Shown: positions 1-14,148 of the stretch, one piece after another
Position numbering within the stretch: the first letter of the stretch is position 1
Layout of the letters: each line of letters starts with the position of its first letter
DNA from: Deinococcus depolymerans
GTDB taxonomy: Bacteria; Deinococcota; Deinococci; Deinococcales; Deinococcaceae
Direction: 5' to 3'
NCBI RefSeq assembly: GCF_039522025.1
Contig: NZ_BAAADB010000007.1
Span: forward strand, 57,473 to 121,472
Length of the DNA: 64,000 nucleotides
The notes under the pieces: model-generated
Told to the model about the DNA's origin: nothing
The model's database searches: none
The model's input: the letters and a program-made list of their open reading frames with translations, nothing else
Program-made: the position numbers and the translations under genes

Positions 1-534
<534 letters not shown>

Positions 535-756
535 GTTCTTACTCCCTCCAAGAGGTGGACACACGCAAAACCGGCCCTTTGATCGGGTTCCCCCCGCGCA
601 TCCCGCAGGGTTCTGGTGGCGTGACCCACATTGGGTTGAATCTCGCCAGGGCGGTGTCCCGCCAAGCTGGCACGCTGCACCGGAATCTTTCCGTTCCTTC
701 GCGGCCCGGTAACCCGGACCACTGGACCCGTGAAAAACACGGCGCACCGAAGAGTC

Positions 757-785
757 AGGGTACAGGATTCCTGCTCCGGGTACAA
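757..785 (-). promoter_or_regulatory. Promoter of tuf
   Basis: Reading the minus strand, -35 TTGTAC (785-780), a 17-bp spacer and -10 TACCCT (762-757) face tuf. The implied 5' leader is roughly 215 nt. This would let tuf be transcribed independently of the upstream str genes, from which a MITE copy at 810-972 separates it. Confidence 0.6.
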
Positions 786-809
786 GTCCCTTGCCCCGCC
801 CGCACGGCC

Positions 810-972
810 TCATACGGACTGCCGTTTGTTTCGCCGACAATCCGGAAGTTCACCGGATTGCCAGCTCCACGTCCGGAGGGGCGTTTTTCTCCTGCTCTGC
901 GGCGCAGCTCTCCGAGTCGCATCCGCTCGGATTGAACGGGCTTTGCAGCCCATTCAATCGGAGTCCGTATCA
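810..972. repeat. MITE-like repeat, copy 1 (reverse orientation, long form)
   Basis: 163 bp in the intergenic region between tuf and the membrane gene at 1289. Left end TCA+TACGGACTGCCG, right end CGGAGTCCGTA+TCA: the flanking TCA is a 3-bp direct repeat and the inner ends are imperfect inverted repeats. The right arm forms a hairpin (ATTGAACGGGC... / ...CCCATTCAAT), the left arm a second (ACAATCCGG / CCGGATTG). A central block with the self-complementary CTGCGGCGCAG distinguishes this long form from the 139-bp form. It contains no convincing ORF. Confidence 0.9.
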
Positions 973-1288
973 GTCGTCGGCGCAGCGGCACCCGGGCGGG
1001 GCGCCGGTGACCACTGGGCGCCCGCAGCGCACCTGACAGTGCCCGGGGCGCACTCCTCCGGCGGCGTTCCGCACCGCGGGACGCTCCCTGCCCCGTGACC
1101 CGCCACCCGGAAGCACACCGGCCAACGCCACACCACGCCGCGCTGCTCCCACGCTGCGGCGCCGCGCTCCGGATCCCGATCAGGAGGGACCGCTGCCGGG
1201 GAAAGGAACACCCTACCCCTTCCCCCGCGGAGGCATCTGGCTCCACAGGACAGGGCAGGGTGTGTGCGCCCGGGAGCGGCGTGGTCGT

Positions 1289-1711
1289 TCAGCGGGTGGT
1301 GTAGGCGACCACCTGCCGGTCGAACGCCCCGATCAGCATGAAGATCCCCAGCACCGGACCGAAGGGCAGGGCCAGCAGGCTCAGCACCCCGAGCACGATG
1401 GCCGACACGCGGCCCCAGGCGCGGCCCTCGATGACCGCGCGGCGGGTGAAGTACAGCCACAGGATCAACGCTGCGGTCAGAGCAAATGAGATCCACAGCA
1501 CCAGGGACACCTGCGCGTCGTCCAGGCGGATCGGGGCACTCCCCTGCCCCATCATGTCCAGCATCTCGTTCAGGGTGGACCCCGCGAAGGGAATGGAGAG
1601 CAGCGAGAATCCGTTGTAGAACAGCGCGATCAGCAGCGGGACCGTGATGAAGGACAGCCGGGGTGGGGTCGGCAGCGGCTTCTGCGCGGCGGGATCAGTG
1701 GGCGTGGTCAT
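1289..1711 (-). CDS. Small integral membrane protein, unknown function
   Basis: 140 residues. After a Pro-rich cytoplasmic N-terminus there are about four hydrophobic segments (roughly residues 22-44, 67-89, 101-116 and 116-132), with a short loop around 45-65. No motif identifies a family. It sits inside the str locus between fusA and tuf on the same strand, 140 bp after the fusA terminator. A -10-like TACTCT ends 8 nt before the ATG, and GGGGAG lies immediately upstream, so either a leaderless or a very short-leader mRNA is possible. I do not recognise it beyond 'membrane protein'. Confidence 0.75.
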   Translation of the reverse strand: MTTPTDPAAQKPLPTPPRLSFITVPLLIALFYNGFSLLSIPFAGSTLNEMLDMMGQGSAPIRLDDAQVSLVLWISFALTAALILWLYFTRRAVIEGRAWGRVSAIVLGVLSLLALPFGPVLGIFMLIGAFDRQVVAYTTR

Positions 1712-1771
1712 CGCTCCCCAGAGTAACGCGCAGGACCAGGCGGCGGTTCGGGAGCCGGGGGGCCCCCGACA

Positions 1772-1809
1772 GCAGCAGGCGGACCCCCGCGAGGAGGTCC
1801 GCCTGCTGC
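1772..1809 (-). terminator. Terminator after fusA
   Basis: Perfect 14-bp inverted repeat (1772-1785 with 1796-1809, GCAGCAGGCGGACC and its complement) around a 10-nt loop, 40-80 bases past the fusA stop. There is no clear U-run. It separates fusA from the downstream membrane gene. Confidence 0.6.
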
Positions 1810-1851
1810 CGGCGTGCCCACGCAGGGCCGCGCCGTCTTCCCGGGGGAAGG

Positions 1852-3945
<2,094 letters not shown>

Positions 3946-4031
3946 AAGACTCCCTGATTCTGTCGGGTGACGTGTCTCGTCACCGTCAGCTCGGCACGAA
4001 TGCCGTGTTGGGCGCGGGCCTCATGCGAAAT

Positions 4032-4054
4032 GGACGGCGGGCGGGCCGCCGTCC
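4032..4054 (-). terminator. Hairpin in the rpsG-fusA gap
   Basis: Nine-base perfect stem (GGACGGCGG with CCGCCGTCC) around a 5-nt loop, between rpsG and fusA. No U-run follows. It may be an attenuator or a 3'-end processing structure; this is a structural observation only. Confidence 0.35.
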
Positions 4055-4103
4055 GTCTCGCTTCCCTTCAGTGGCCCCCGGGGGTGGGGGCCGTGAAGCG
4101 GGA

Positions 4104-4574
<471 letters not shown>

Positions 4575-4743
4575 GTTGACTCCCTTTGGCCCCTTCCGGT
4601 CCACTGTTGACCGGGCGGGGATTGCGCGCTCAGGCGCGAATAACTTGCTTCACTGGCTGTCACCCCTGTGGGGGACGGAGCCGGTTCACGGCGAAGGTCA
4701 CGCGGACGCGGGCAGCCTCTGGGGGCGGCCCGGTCGGGCGTGG

Positions 4744-5148
<405 letters not shown>

Positions 5149-5402
5149 GGTGAATCACTCCTAGGTTCTTAAGCAGTTGCTTGCGGGAGGGCGGGTCCGC
5201 CCACGCGTACGGGGCGGCACTGGGTTGCGGGTCCTGTCTGGAGGTGATCACTCACCGCCGGTTCTCGGGCCACCGGTCGCACCGGCCTTCCGCGTGCGGA
5301 GGGGGTCGGCGTGGGGGGCCTGTGGGAGACATCGAGCCGGGGTGGCATGCCGAAAAACCCCCCTGGTGCAACCCGGAAGCCGGGGCAGTTTTCAACCTTG
5401 GC

Positions 5403-5432
5403 AGGATACTCCCGGCACCCCCCTGCGCGCAA
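5403..5432 (-). promoter_or_regulatory. Candidate str operon promoter
   Basis: On the minus strand, -35 TTGCGC (5432-5427), an 18-bp spacer and -10 TATCCT (5408-5403) point to rpsL, giving a leader of about 250 nt. The region 5149-5400 otherwise shows no gene. It is a reasonable place for ribosomal-protein feedback structures, but I cannot assign one. Confidence 0.45.
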
Positions 5433-5458
5433 GGGCCGGCGGGGAACGGACGGGACTG

Positions 5459-5486
5459 TTGCGCTGGCCGGCAGCTGTGCTACACT
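5459..5486 (+). promoter_or_regulatory. Promoter of tRNA-Ser
   Basis: -35 TTGCGC (5459-5464), 16-bp spacer, -10 TACACT (5481-5486), about 35 bases before the tRNA. It uses the same TTGCGC -35 as the divergent str operon candidate. Confidence 0.6.
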
Positions 5487-5517
5487 CCCGGACGCCCGTT
5501 CAGGCAATCATCACAGG

Positions 5518-5610
<93 letters not shown>

Positions 5611-5615
5611 GCCAG

Positions 5616-5652
5616 GAACGCCGGACGTCCCCAATCAGGACGTCCGGCGTTC
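5616..5652. terminator. Bidirectional terminator between tRNA-Ser and the convergent gene
   Basis: Perfect 15-bp stem GAACGCCGGACGTCC (5616-5630) with its complement (5638-5652) and a 7-nt loop. It overlaps the last codons and stop of the convergent gene ending at 5635. Confidence 0.8.
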
Positions 5653-6126
5653 GCCCTGTTCCTGGCCGCCGGCCTCCCCGCCCGGCAGGGTGTCCCGGAT
5701 GAAACGCAGCACGGCCGCCTCGCGCGCGGCCTGCACGACCGCGCCGTGGGCTTCGCGCAGCCCCCCGGCCTCCAGCGGCCGGTACAGGGCGTCGTACAAC
5801 GCCTGCCCGGCCGCGGCCAGCGCCACGAGTTCTGCCCGCCACGCGGCGTCGTCGGCCGGAGCCCAGGTGTGGGGGTCGGTGGGATCGCTCAGCAGGGCGT
5901 GCGGGTCGCCGAGCGTCGCGGCCGTCAGTTGCAGCGTCTGGCGCAGGGCCATCACGCGCGCCGCCACGCTGGGCTGACCGGGCTGCGGCGCGCGGGCCTG
6001 CGCGGCCGTGAAGGCGTGCGCGGCGTGCAGCAGGCCCGCGCCGGGCCCGCTGAACAGGCCACGCAGACCGGCGGGGCCGTACAGCACTTCACGCAGGGTG
6101 TCGCGCAGGAGTTCACGGTGAGGCAT
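5635..6126 (-). CDS. Conserved-looking hypothetical protein
   Basis: 163 residues, Ala/Leu-rich and probably helical and cytoplasmic; no signal peptide or membrane segment. No family is recognised. The gene is supported by GC-rich codon use, by a leaderless-type promoter (TACCAT ending 7 nt before ATG 6126), and by a terminator positioned at its 3' end. It is convergent with tRNA-Ser. Confidence 0.65.
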   Translation of the reverse strand: MPHRELLRDTLREVLYGPAGLRGLFSGPGAGLLHAAHAFTAAQARAPQPGQPSVAARVMALRQTLQLTAATLGDPHALLSDPTDPHTWAPADDAAWRAELVALAAAGQALYDALYRPLEAGGLREAHGAVVQAAREAAVLRFIRDTLPGGEAGGQEQGERRTS

Positions 6127-6133
6127 GTTCCCG

Positions 6134-6139
6134 ATGGTA
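6134..6139 (-). promoter_or_regulatory. Leaderless -10 box of the gene starting at 6126
   Basis: TACCAT on the minus strand, 7 nt before the ATG. Transcription would begin at or next to the start codon. Confidence 0.55.
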
Positions 6140-6242
6140 CGTCAGCTGGCGGATGCGTCCCGGCCGCCCCCTCCCCTACCGTGGGGGGACAATGCTCAAG
6201 ACCTTCCGGTGAATGCACACGTTCCGCCCTGACCCCCTGCCG

Positions 6243-6248
6243 TAAACT
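6243..6248 (+). promoter_or_regulatory. -10 box of the hflX leader
   Basis: TAAACT followed by 7 nt and an ATG (6256), the spacing seen at other leaderless genes in this window. It implies the hflX transcript begins at 6255-6256 with a short ORF. Confidence 0.55.
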
Positions 6249-6255
6249 GGGCTCA

Positions 6256-6381
6256 ATGACGGAACCCAGGACCTCCTCGCTGCGCGGACGATGTCCGGGT
6301 GGCCTGGAATGCGTCCGCCCCGACCCCGCCCTGCACGCCCCCAGCCGACCCCCGTCGCGGGGCACCCCCACAAGGAAGTGA
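6256..6381 (+). CDS. Possible leader peptide upstream of and in frame with hflX
   Basis: 41 codons beginning at a leaderless-type ATG and ending with TGA 6379-6381. It shares the reading frame of hflX, whose inferred ATA start is two codons beyond this stop. The hflX Shine-Dalgarno (AAGGAAGTGA, 6372-6381) overlaps the stop, so translation of the two could be coupled. The peptide is Arg/Pro-rich without a recognisable domain and may not be a functional protein. Confidence 0.35.
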   Translation: MTEPRTSSLRGRCPGGLECVRPDPALHAPSRPPSRGTPTRK

Positions 6382-6387
6382 CCGAAG

Positions 6388-8109
<1,722 letters not shown>

Positions 8110-8231
8110 ACGGGGTACCGCCAGATAGTCAGGAACGACGGGGGGAGGGGCGAGGCAGCCTCTCCCCCTTTCCTTGGGTGGCTTTCTTTGGGTGGACGGC
8201 GCGCCCTGCCCGGTGCGGCAGACTGCGCCCC

Positions 8232-9158
8232 ATGAAGTTCGCCTGGATGACCCTGCTGCTGGTGTGCCTGACCTGGGCGCTGGGGGAGTGGCCGGCCGAG
8301 CGGACGTTGCCCACGCTGCTGCTGGCGTACGCGCCGCCGCTGCTGTGGGTGCTGGCGACCCTGCCGGCCCTGGCCTGGGCACTGTGGCGACGGCAGGGGC
8401 GGCCGGTGGCGCTGGCGGCCCTGCTGCTGGCCGCCTGGGGCGCGGGATTGCTGCACTGGCGGGCCCACGCAACGGGAACCCAGCCAACGCTGCGGGTCGT
8501 GACTTTCAACGTGCTGGGCAGCGCGCGCACCACGCCGGACGAACTGGCGGGCCACCTGCGGTCCCTGAACGCGGACGTGCTGCTGCTTCAGGAATCGCGC
8601 TTCGTGCAGCCGGAGTTCCGGGCGGCGTTCCTGCGCGCCCTGCCGGGGTACGCGGTCGCGGAGGCAGGTGAGGTCATGACCCTGACGCGCCTGCCGCTGC
8701 TGGGCAGCCGTTCAGAATCCCTGCCGGGCAACCGCCGCGAACTGCTGGTCACGCGCCTGGAGTGGCGGGGCGAGCCGCTGACGGTCGTGAACGCGCACCT
8801 GGGAACCGTACAGGTCAGTTCGGTCCTGACGGGTGATCTGGCGCGGGTGCGGCGCACGCGGGACGCTCGCGCCGGGCAGGTGGAGCTGCTGCGGTCGGTC
8901 GCGGCCACGGTGCCGGGGCGGATGCTGCTGGGCGGCGACCTGAACACCCCACCGCGAGGGCAGGTGTACCGCGACCTGCGGACCGCATTCGGGCCGGACG
9001 CGCATGACCTCGCCGGGCGCGGGCCGGGCTGGACCTTTCCCGCGCTGCACCTGCGGATCGATCACCTGATGGGCCGGGGGCTGACCGCCGCGCGGGCGCA
9101 GGTGCTTCCGTGGGCCCTCAGCGACCACCGGCCGCTGCTGGCCGAGTACCGACCCTGA
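8232..9158 (+). CDS. Membrane-anchored endonuclease/exonuclease/phosphatase (EEP) family hydrolase
   Basis: 308 residues. The N-terminus has about three hydrophobic segments (residues 1-25, 27-50, 60-80), then an EEP fold: TFNVLG, LLLQES (metal-binding Glu), VNAHLG, GGDLNTPP (Asp/Asn pair) and the C-terminal SDHRPLLAEY with the catalytic Asp-His. Members cleave phosphodiesters in nucleic acids or lipids; the substrate cannot be read from sequence. I start at ATG 8232 because it begins the first membrane segment; an in-frame ATG at 8178 adds only a polar stretch. Confidence 0.85.
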   Translation: MKFAWMTLLLVCLTWALGEWPAERTLPTLLLAYAPPLLWVLATLPALAWALWRRQGRPVALAALLLAAWGAGLLHWRAHATGTQPTLRVVTFNVLGSARTTPDELAGHLRSLNADVLLLQESRFVQPEFRAAFLRALPGYAVAEAGEVMTLTRLPLLGSRSESLPGNRRELLVTRLEWRGEPLTVVNAHLGTVQVSSVLTGDLARVRRTRDARAGQVELLRSVAATVPGRMLLGGDLNTPPRGQVYRDLRTAFGPDAHDLAGRGPGWTFPALHLRIDHLMGRGLTAARAQVLPWALSDHRPLLAEYRP

Positions 9159-9237
9159 AGTTCACTTCATGCCGTTCAGGGTCCCCGCGCATCTGCACGC
9201 GCGAGACTGACCTTCATTCCCTTCAGGAGGTGCCCCG

Positions 9238-9444
9238 ATGACTGGACCGTACGACCGTCCGCCCGCCCCCGCATCCGAACCGACCGACACGCCCCCCGCC
9301 CTGCCCGAGCAGATGCCCGGACGCGGCGACATCGGCGAGATCAGCGACCCGCCCGTGAACCCGGACACGCCCGGGATGCCCGAACCCCACCCCACGCCCA
9401 ACCCGGACACGCCCGGAATGCCGGAACCGATGCCCGCGATGTAG
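9238..9444 (+). CDS. Small proline-rich acidic protein
   Basis: 68 residues, about a quarter Pro, likely disordered. It has an imperfect duplication of [10 protein letters not shown] (twice near the C-terminus). The start has a perfect AGGAGGTG eight bases upstream, strong evidence of translation. No signal peptide, no known domain. It follows the EEP gene by 80 bp on the same strand. Confidence 0.7.
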   Translation: MTGPYDRPPAPASEPTDTPPALPEQMPGRGDIGEISDPPVNPDTPGMPEPHPTPNPDTPGMPEPMPAM

Positions 9445-9524
9445 AGCGCGGCTGGGTATTGAGGGTCGAAGCGTTCAAGGAACGGATCTTCCTGTACGTT
9501 TCGGCCCTCGCCCTGTTGCTCCCT

Positions 9525-10244
9525 TCAGAGCGTGTGCCCGTGCGTCCGCAGCCATGTGCGCGGCGTCTGCCAGTCGGGCATGTGGTGGGCGACGTGCGCC
9601 CAGTAGCGCGGCGAGTGGTTCATTTCCAGCAGGTGCGCGGCCTCGTGCAGCGCGACGTAGTGCAGGACCTCGGTGGGCGCACGGCTCAGGCGCCAGTGGA
9701 GGCGGATACTCCCGTCGGCCGAGCAGCTGCCCCAGCGGGTGCGGGTGTCGCTGACGTGCACGGCGCGCAGACGGTCGGACACGCCCAGCCTCGCGGCATG
9801 GTCCTGCATCAGCGTGCGGTAGGGGGCGGCGCAGGCGCGGCGCGTCCAGGCGGTCAGGTGCGCCTCGGCGCTCTGTGCCGGCAGGTGCAGGGTGTTCCCG
9901 ACACGTTCCGGGCGGGTGCGGACCGCGTCCAGGTGCAGGGTCAGCTCCTGCCCCAGGAACGGGACACGCTGACCGTCCTGGGGGGCGGAACGTGCCGGGG
10001 AGCGCGCGGCGTACCCGGCCAGATGCCCGGCCACCCAGTCGCGGCGGGCGTCGAGGATTTCCAGGAGTTTCGTGTCTGGTACGCGGGCCGGGGCGTACAA
10101 CGTGACCGCGCCCGGCGTGACCTGCACGGCCACCGTTCGCCGCCGCGCGCTGCGCCTGATCACGACGGGCACGCCCGCGACTTCCCATGCCGTCATGGGG
10201 ACAGGAAAGCGCATGGCGCGTCCGGGCGTGGTGAGAGCCGTCAC
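9525..10244 (-). CDS. YgjP-like (DUF45) zinc metallopeptidase-type protein
   Basis: Up to 239 residues. The C-terminal half carries TRWGSCSADGSIRLHWRL and the zinc motif HEAAH (HExxH type) followed by NHSPRYW, as in the SprT-related YgjP/DUF45 family. These are soluble, presumed cytoplasmic metalloproteins of unknown substrate. The start is uncertain: GTG 10244, ATG 10214 and ATG 10196 are all in frame and none has a clear Shine-Dalgarno. The last agrees best with the usual family start. Confidence 0.88.
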   Translation of the reverse strand: MTALTTPGRAMRFPVPMTAWEVAGVPVVIRRSARRRTVAVQVTPGAVTLYAPARVPDTKLLEILDARRDWVAGHLAGYAARSPARSAPQDGQRVPFLGQELTLHLDAVRTRPERVGNTLHLPAQSAEAHLTAWTRRACAAPYRTLMQDHAARLGVSDRLRAVHVSDTRTRWGSCSADGSIRLHWRLSRAPTEVLHYVALHEAAHLLEMNHSPRYWAHVAHHMPDWQTPRTWLRTHGHTL

Positions 10245-10264
10245 GTCAGGCGGGAAGGAGGGAC

Positions 10265-10295
10265 GGGGCGCATCGGGTTTCTCCGATGACGCCCC
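10265..10295 (-). terminator. Terminator after the 10317 metallopeptidase gene
   Basis: Stem GGGGCG-CATCGG with CCGATG-A-CGCCCC (one bulged A), 6-nt loop, 20-50 bases downstream of the minus-strand gene ending at 10317 and just before the next gene's start. Confidence 0.55.
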
Positions 10296-10316
10296 GCCCC
10301 CTCCTCCCCGTCCCGT

Positions 10317-11180
10317 TCAGAGCCGGTTGTAATTGACGGCGAAGGTGTCGCACATGTTCGGGTCGCCGCTCTTGAAGCCGGTCATGAACCACCTGACGCG
10401 CTGCGCGGCGCTGCCGTGCGTGAAGGAATCCGGGGCGACGTAGCCCTGACCCTGCCGCTGAAGGTTGTCGTCCCCGATGGCCTCGGCGGTCGCGACGGCC
10501 TCCTGCACGTCCGCCTGCGTGATCTTGGCCTCCTGCTGGGTCTTGTTGCCCCACACGCCCGCGAAGCAGTCGGCCTGGAGTTCCAGGCGCACGCTGTAGC
10601 TGTTCGCCTCGGCCTCGGTGCGGGCACTGCGCTGCTTGCGTTCGACCTGATCGGCGATGCCGAGTTCGTTCTGCACGTGGTGGCCGACCTCGTGGGCGAT
10701 CACGTAGGCGTAGGCGAAGTCACCGCCGCCGCCCAGCTGGCGGTCCATCTGCGTGAAGAAGCTGGTGTCGATGTAGATCTTCTGATCGGCGGGACAGTAG
10801 AACGGGCCGACCGCGCTGTTGGCCTGTCCGCAGCTGGTGCTCGTCCCACGCACGTACCGGACGAGGCGCGGGTCGTTGTAGGTGCGTCCGGCCTGCTGGA
10901 AGATGCCGTCCCAGACGAGATTGGTGTTGCGGTAGATCTGGTTGACGAACTGGTAGGCCTCGTCGTTGGCGGCGGGTTGCGTCTGAGCGCCCTGGCTCTG
11001 GGACTGACTGTCCTGCCCGCCTCCGAGGATGTCCCCGGGGTTGATGCCGAAGAACATGGCGATCAACGCGATGATCAGGCCGCCGACGCCGCCCACAGCG
11101 ATGCCGCCGCCGGGCAGTCCGCCTCCACCCGCGCGATTTTCTGCGTTCCCACCACTGCCGGGAAGATTTTTCCAGTCCAT
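10317..11180 (-). CDS. Neutral zinc metallopeptidase, YpfJ/KPN_02809 family
   Basis: 287 residues. A Gly-rich cytoplasmic start is followed by one membrane segment (about residues 27-46), a low-complexity Gln/Ser linker, then a predicted extracytoplasmic peptidase domain. That domain has [17 protein letters not shown] (HExxH zinc site) and [13 protein letters not shown], hallmarks of the putative neutral zinc metallopeptidase family. Substrate unknown. ATG 11180 is forced by an in-frame TGA two codons upstream; AGGAG lies about 12 bases away, longer than usual. Confidence 0.92.
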   Translation of the reverse strand: MDWKNLPGSGGNAENRAGGGGLPGGGIAVGGVGGLIIALIAMFFGINPGDILGGGQDSQSQSQGAQTQPAANDEAYQFVNQIYRNTNLVWDGIFQQAGRTYNDPRLVRYVRGTSTSCGQANSAVGPFYCPADQKIYIDTSFFTQMDRQLGGGGDFAYAYVIAHEVGHHVQNELGIADQVERKQRSARTEAEANSYSVRLELQADCFAGVWGNKTQQEAKITQADVQEAVATAEAIGDDNLQRQGQGYVAPDSFTHGSAAQRVRWFMTGFKSGDPNMCDTFAVNYNRL

Positions 11181-11338
11181 ACAGGCTCATGTCTCCTTTT
11201 CACGGCTGCCCTCACCTGCCGGTCCAGGCGGCGTGCGGGGTTGTGTGCAGCTCAGGACACAGTGTATGGGTGGCGACCCCGGGCTTGGCTGACCGTGCCT
11301 TTATGGATTCTGTGGTCAGGCCCTTTGCGGCGTGCGGG

Positions 11339-12388
11339 TCAGCCGGCCGGCGGGACGGCGCGGGCCGGTTGCGTGACGCTCACGCGGGCCTCGCTGCCCT
11401 CCGGGCGGACGGCGTCGCTGGGCGTGTGGACCAGCAGTTCCTGTCCGGCGGCGAGGCGCACGGTGTACGTGACGTCATGCCCCTTGAACTCGCGGGCGAC
11501 GATGGTGACGGGCGTGCCCTGCGGGTCGTCCGTGAAGGTCAGGTGTTCCGGACGGACACTGACCAGCACCGGGCCGCTGGCGGCCTCCGTGAGCGGCAGG
11601 ATGCCCAGGGCGGTGCGGGCCATGAAGCGGTCGGCGGTGCCGCCGAGCAGGTTGCTGCGGCCCAGGAAGTTCGCCACGAACGCCGTGCCGGGCCGGGCGT
11701 ACACCTCGTGCGGGGGGCCGCTCTGCTCGACCCGGCCGCCCCGCATGACGACCAGCCGGTCACTGAAGGCCAGCGCTTCCTCCTGGTCGTGCGTGACCAG
11801 GATGGCGGTCGTGCCGGCGCGGCGCAGGATGGCGCGCACCTCCTGGCGGGTGGAGTGCCGCAGCTGCGCGTCGAGGTTACTGAACGGTTCGTCCAGCAGC
11901 AGCAGGCTGGGGCGGGGGGCCAGGGCGCGGGCCAGCGCGACGCGCTGCTGCTGCCCGCCGCTCAGCTGGTCCGGGCGGCGCGTCTCGAAGACGGTCAGGC
12001 CCACCAGGGACAGGGTCTCGCGGGCGCGGGGCAGCCGCTCGTGGCGCGGCAGGTGCCGCAGGCCGAACAGCACGTTGTCCAGGACGTTCAGGTGCGGGAA
12101 CAGCGCGTAGTCCTGGAAGACCAGCCCCACGCCGCGCCGTTCCGGGGGCGTGAAGGGCGCGGTGACGCTGCGCCCCTCGATGCGGATGTCGCCGCTGTCC
12201 GGGCGTTCCAGGCCGGCGATCAACCGCAGGGTGGTGGTCTTGCCGCACCCGCTGGGGCCCAGCAGGGTCAGCAGTTCGCCGCGGTTCACGCTGAGGTTCA
12301 GGTCGTCCACGACCGGCGGCAGACCCGGCGCGTAGCGTTTGCCGAGGCCGAGCAGTTCCAGGGTGTGGGGGTCGGGGGTGCGGGTCAT
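11339..12388 (-). CDS. fbpC: ABC transporter ATP-binding protein, Fe(III)/spermidine-putrescine type
   Basis: 349 residues. Walker A GPSGCGKTT, Q-loop VFQDYALFPH, signature LSGGQQQRVALARAL, Walker B LLLLDEPFSNLD, H-loop VTHDQEEALAF, then a C-terminal TOBE-type regulatory domain (from about residue 240). It energises the permease encoded just upstream: its ATG overlaps the permease TGA (ATGA at 12388-12385), indicating translational coupling. The binding-protein gene points to iron(III). A much longer open frame continues upstream in the same phase but is antisense-free shadow of the permease. Confidence 0.93.
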   Translation of the reverse strand: MTRTPDPHTLELLGLGKRYAPGLPPVVDDLNLSVNRGELLTLLGPSGCGKTTTLRLIAGLERPDSGDIRIEGRSVTAPFTPPERRGVGLVFQDYALFPHLNVLDNVLFGLRHLPRHERLPRARETLSLVGLTVFETRRPDQLSGGQQQRVALARALAPRPSLLLLDEPFSNLDAQLRHSTRQEVRAILRRAGTTAILVTHDQEEALAFSDRLVVMRGGRVEQSGPPHEVYARPGTAFVANFLGRSNLLGGTADRFMARTALGILPLTEAASGPVLVSVRPEHLTFTDDPQGTPVTIVAREFKGHDVTYTVRLAAGQELLVHTPSDAVRPEGSEARVSVTQPARAVPPAG

Positions 12389-14028
12389 GCAGGGTCGTCC
12401 TTGGTCTCGGGCAGGGGGGTGGCAGGCAGGAGGGTGGGCGTGGGGGCCGGCCGGGCAGGGGGTGGGCGCGGCGCGCGGCGGTCCTCGCGGCGCAGGATCA
12501 GCAGGGTCAGCAGCGCGCCGCTGACGGCCAGCGCCAGCGCGTAGGGCGCGGCCGAGGCGTACTGCGCCTCCTCGGTGTACGCCCAGACGTTGCGGGAGAG
12601 CGTCTCGAAGCCGATGGGTGAGAGCAGCAGCGTGAGCGGCAGTTCCTTCAGGACGCTCAGGAACACGAAGGCCGCGCTGACCAGCAGACCCGGCCGGACC
12701 AGCGGCAGCGTCACGCGGCGCAGCGTCTGCGGGGCGCTCAGGCCCAGCAGCCGCCCGGCTTCCTCCAGGCGGGGCGTGGCCGTCTGGAGACTGGTGCGGA
12801 CCGGGCCGACCGCCTCGGCCAGGAAGTGCAGGGTGTACGCGGCGATCAGCAGCGGGAAGGTCTGGTACAGCGGGGGCACCACCCGGAGCGTGAAGAACAC
12901 CAGCGCCAGCGCGAACGCCAGCGGGGGCGTGGCGTACCCCAGGTACGCGGCCCGTTCGGTCAGCCGGGCCAGCGGGCCGCTGTGGCGGCTGCCGATGTAC
13001 GCCAGCGGGAACGCCAGGGCGGTGGTGGTGACGGCGGCGATGGCGGCGGCCCCCAGGGCGCTCTGCAGGGCTTCCCACAGGCCGCTCCAGGCGAACGGGT
13101 TGGTTTCCAGCCGCAGCCAGTACCCGATGGTGCCCAGCGGCACGATCAGCGCCGCGCCGGCCAGCACCGCCAGGAACGCCCATGCGAGCGGCGCGGCGCG
13201 GCCCAGCGGTGTCCGGCTGGGGGGGCGCGTGCCGCCGGGTGAGACGCGCGACAGGCGCACGCCGCGCATCAGCCGGGCTTCCAGCAGCAGCGCGGCCCCG
13301 GTGACCAGCAGCAGGGCCAGCGCCAGCCACGCCGAGTACACCCGGTCGTACGCGGCGGTGTACTGCTGGTAGATGGCGGCGCTGAAGGTGGGAAAACGCA
13401 TCAGGCTGACCACGCTGAAGTCACCCAGGACGTGCAGGGCGATCAGCAGCGCGCCGGACAGCCACGCGGGGCGCAGGTACGGCAGCGTGACCTCGCGGAA
13501 GGTCTGCGCCGGCGTGCGGCCCAGCAGGCGGGCGGCGTCTTCCAGGGCGGGGTCCTGGGTGCGCAGCGCGGCGTGCAGGTTCAGGAACAGGTACGGGAAC
13601 GTGAACAGCGTCAGGACGCCCAGCGCGCCCCAGTACCCGCCGGGGCCGGGCCAGCGGATGCCGGTCAGGGCGTCGATGGTGCCGCCCGCGCCGCTCGCGG
13701 CGATCAGGGCGTACGCGCCCACGTACCCGGGTATGGCCAGGGGCAGCACGCCCAGCAGCATCAGCAGGCGGCGGGGGCGCAGGGTGGTGCGCGCCGCGAG
13801 GTACGCCAGGGGCAGGGCGATCAGGGTGGTGCCGCCCAGCACGCCCAGCGTGAGCAGCAGCGTGTTGGCCAGCAGTTCCAGGTTGCGGGTGCGGAAGACG
13901 ATCTCGCGCAGTTCGCTGCCCTCGGCGCCCAGGGCGCGCAGGACCAGGTAGGCCAGTGGCAGCAGGACGCCCAGCACGGCCAGCAGGGCCGGGAGCAGCA
14001 GCAGGGGGTGGGGGCGGCGTGCGTGCAT
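12385..14028 (-). CDS. fbpB: Fe(III) ABC transporter permease, fused double-domain form
   Basis: 547 residues with about 12 membrane segments and two BPD_transp_1 halves, each with an EAA-type cytoplasmic loop (LEDAARLLGRTPAQTFREVTLP and LEEAGRLLGLSAPQTLRRVTLP). This duplicated arrangement is normal for FbpB/SfuB-type iron permeases. I prefer ATG 14028, immediately before the first membrane segment. ATG 14076 would add 16 basic, Pro-rich residues; neither has a Shine-Dalgarno. Confidence 0.9.
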   Translation of the reverse strand: MHARRPHPLLLLPALLAVLGVLLPLAYLVLRALGAEGSELREIVFRTRNLELLANTLLLTLGVLGGTTLIALPLAYLAARTTLRPRRLLMLLGVLPLAIPGYVGAYALIAASGAGGTIDALTGIRWPGPGGYWGALGVLTLFTFPYLFLNLHAALRTQDPALEDAARLLGRTPAQTFREVTLPYLRPAWLSGALLIALHVLGDFSVVSLMRFPTFSAAIYQQYTAAYDRVYSAWLALALLLVTGAALLLEARLMRGVRLSRVSPGGTRPPSRTPLGRAAPLAWAFLAVLAGAALIVPLGTIGYWLRLETNPFAWSGLWEALQSALGAAAIAAVTTTALAFPLAYIGSRHSGPLARLTERAAYLGYATPPLAFALALVFFTLRVVPPLYQTFPLLIAAYTLHFLAEAVGPVRTSLQTATPRLEEAGRLLGLSAPQTLRRVTLPLVRPGLLVSAAFVFLSVLKELPLTLLLSPIGFETLSRNVWAYTEEAQYASAAPYALALAVSGALLTLLILRREDRRAPRPPPARPAPTPTLLPATPLPETKDDPA

Positions 14029-14148
14029 GGGTGGGGGGGGCCGGCGCGGCGAGGAGCGGCGCAGCCGGGTCACCATAGCAGACCGGATTGGTCAGGATTA
14101 GGGCGTGCGTCCCGGCGGTTCCCACGCCCGGTCCCGTCCATACACGCA

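Larger units (their letters stand above)
535..1288. other. Intergenic region between tuf and the small membrane gene
   Basis: About 750 bases without a supportable gene. It holds the tuf leader and promoter (to 785) and MITE copy 1 (810-972). In 973-1288 I see only GC-rich sequence; open frames there have no start signal or family resemblance. Confidence 0.7.

Noticed and set aside
12389..13330. N-terminal extension of the fbpC frame
   Set aside because: The frame stays open upstream of ATG 12388, but this region encodes the permease in another phase. The ATGA overlap and the family start fix the true beginning.
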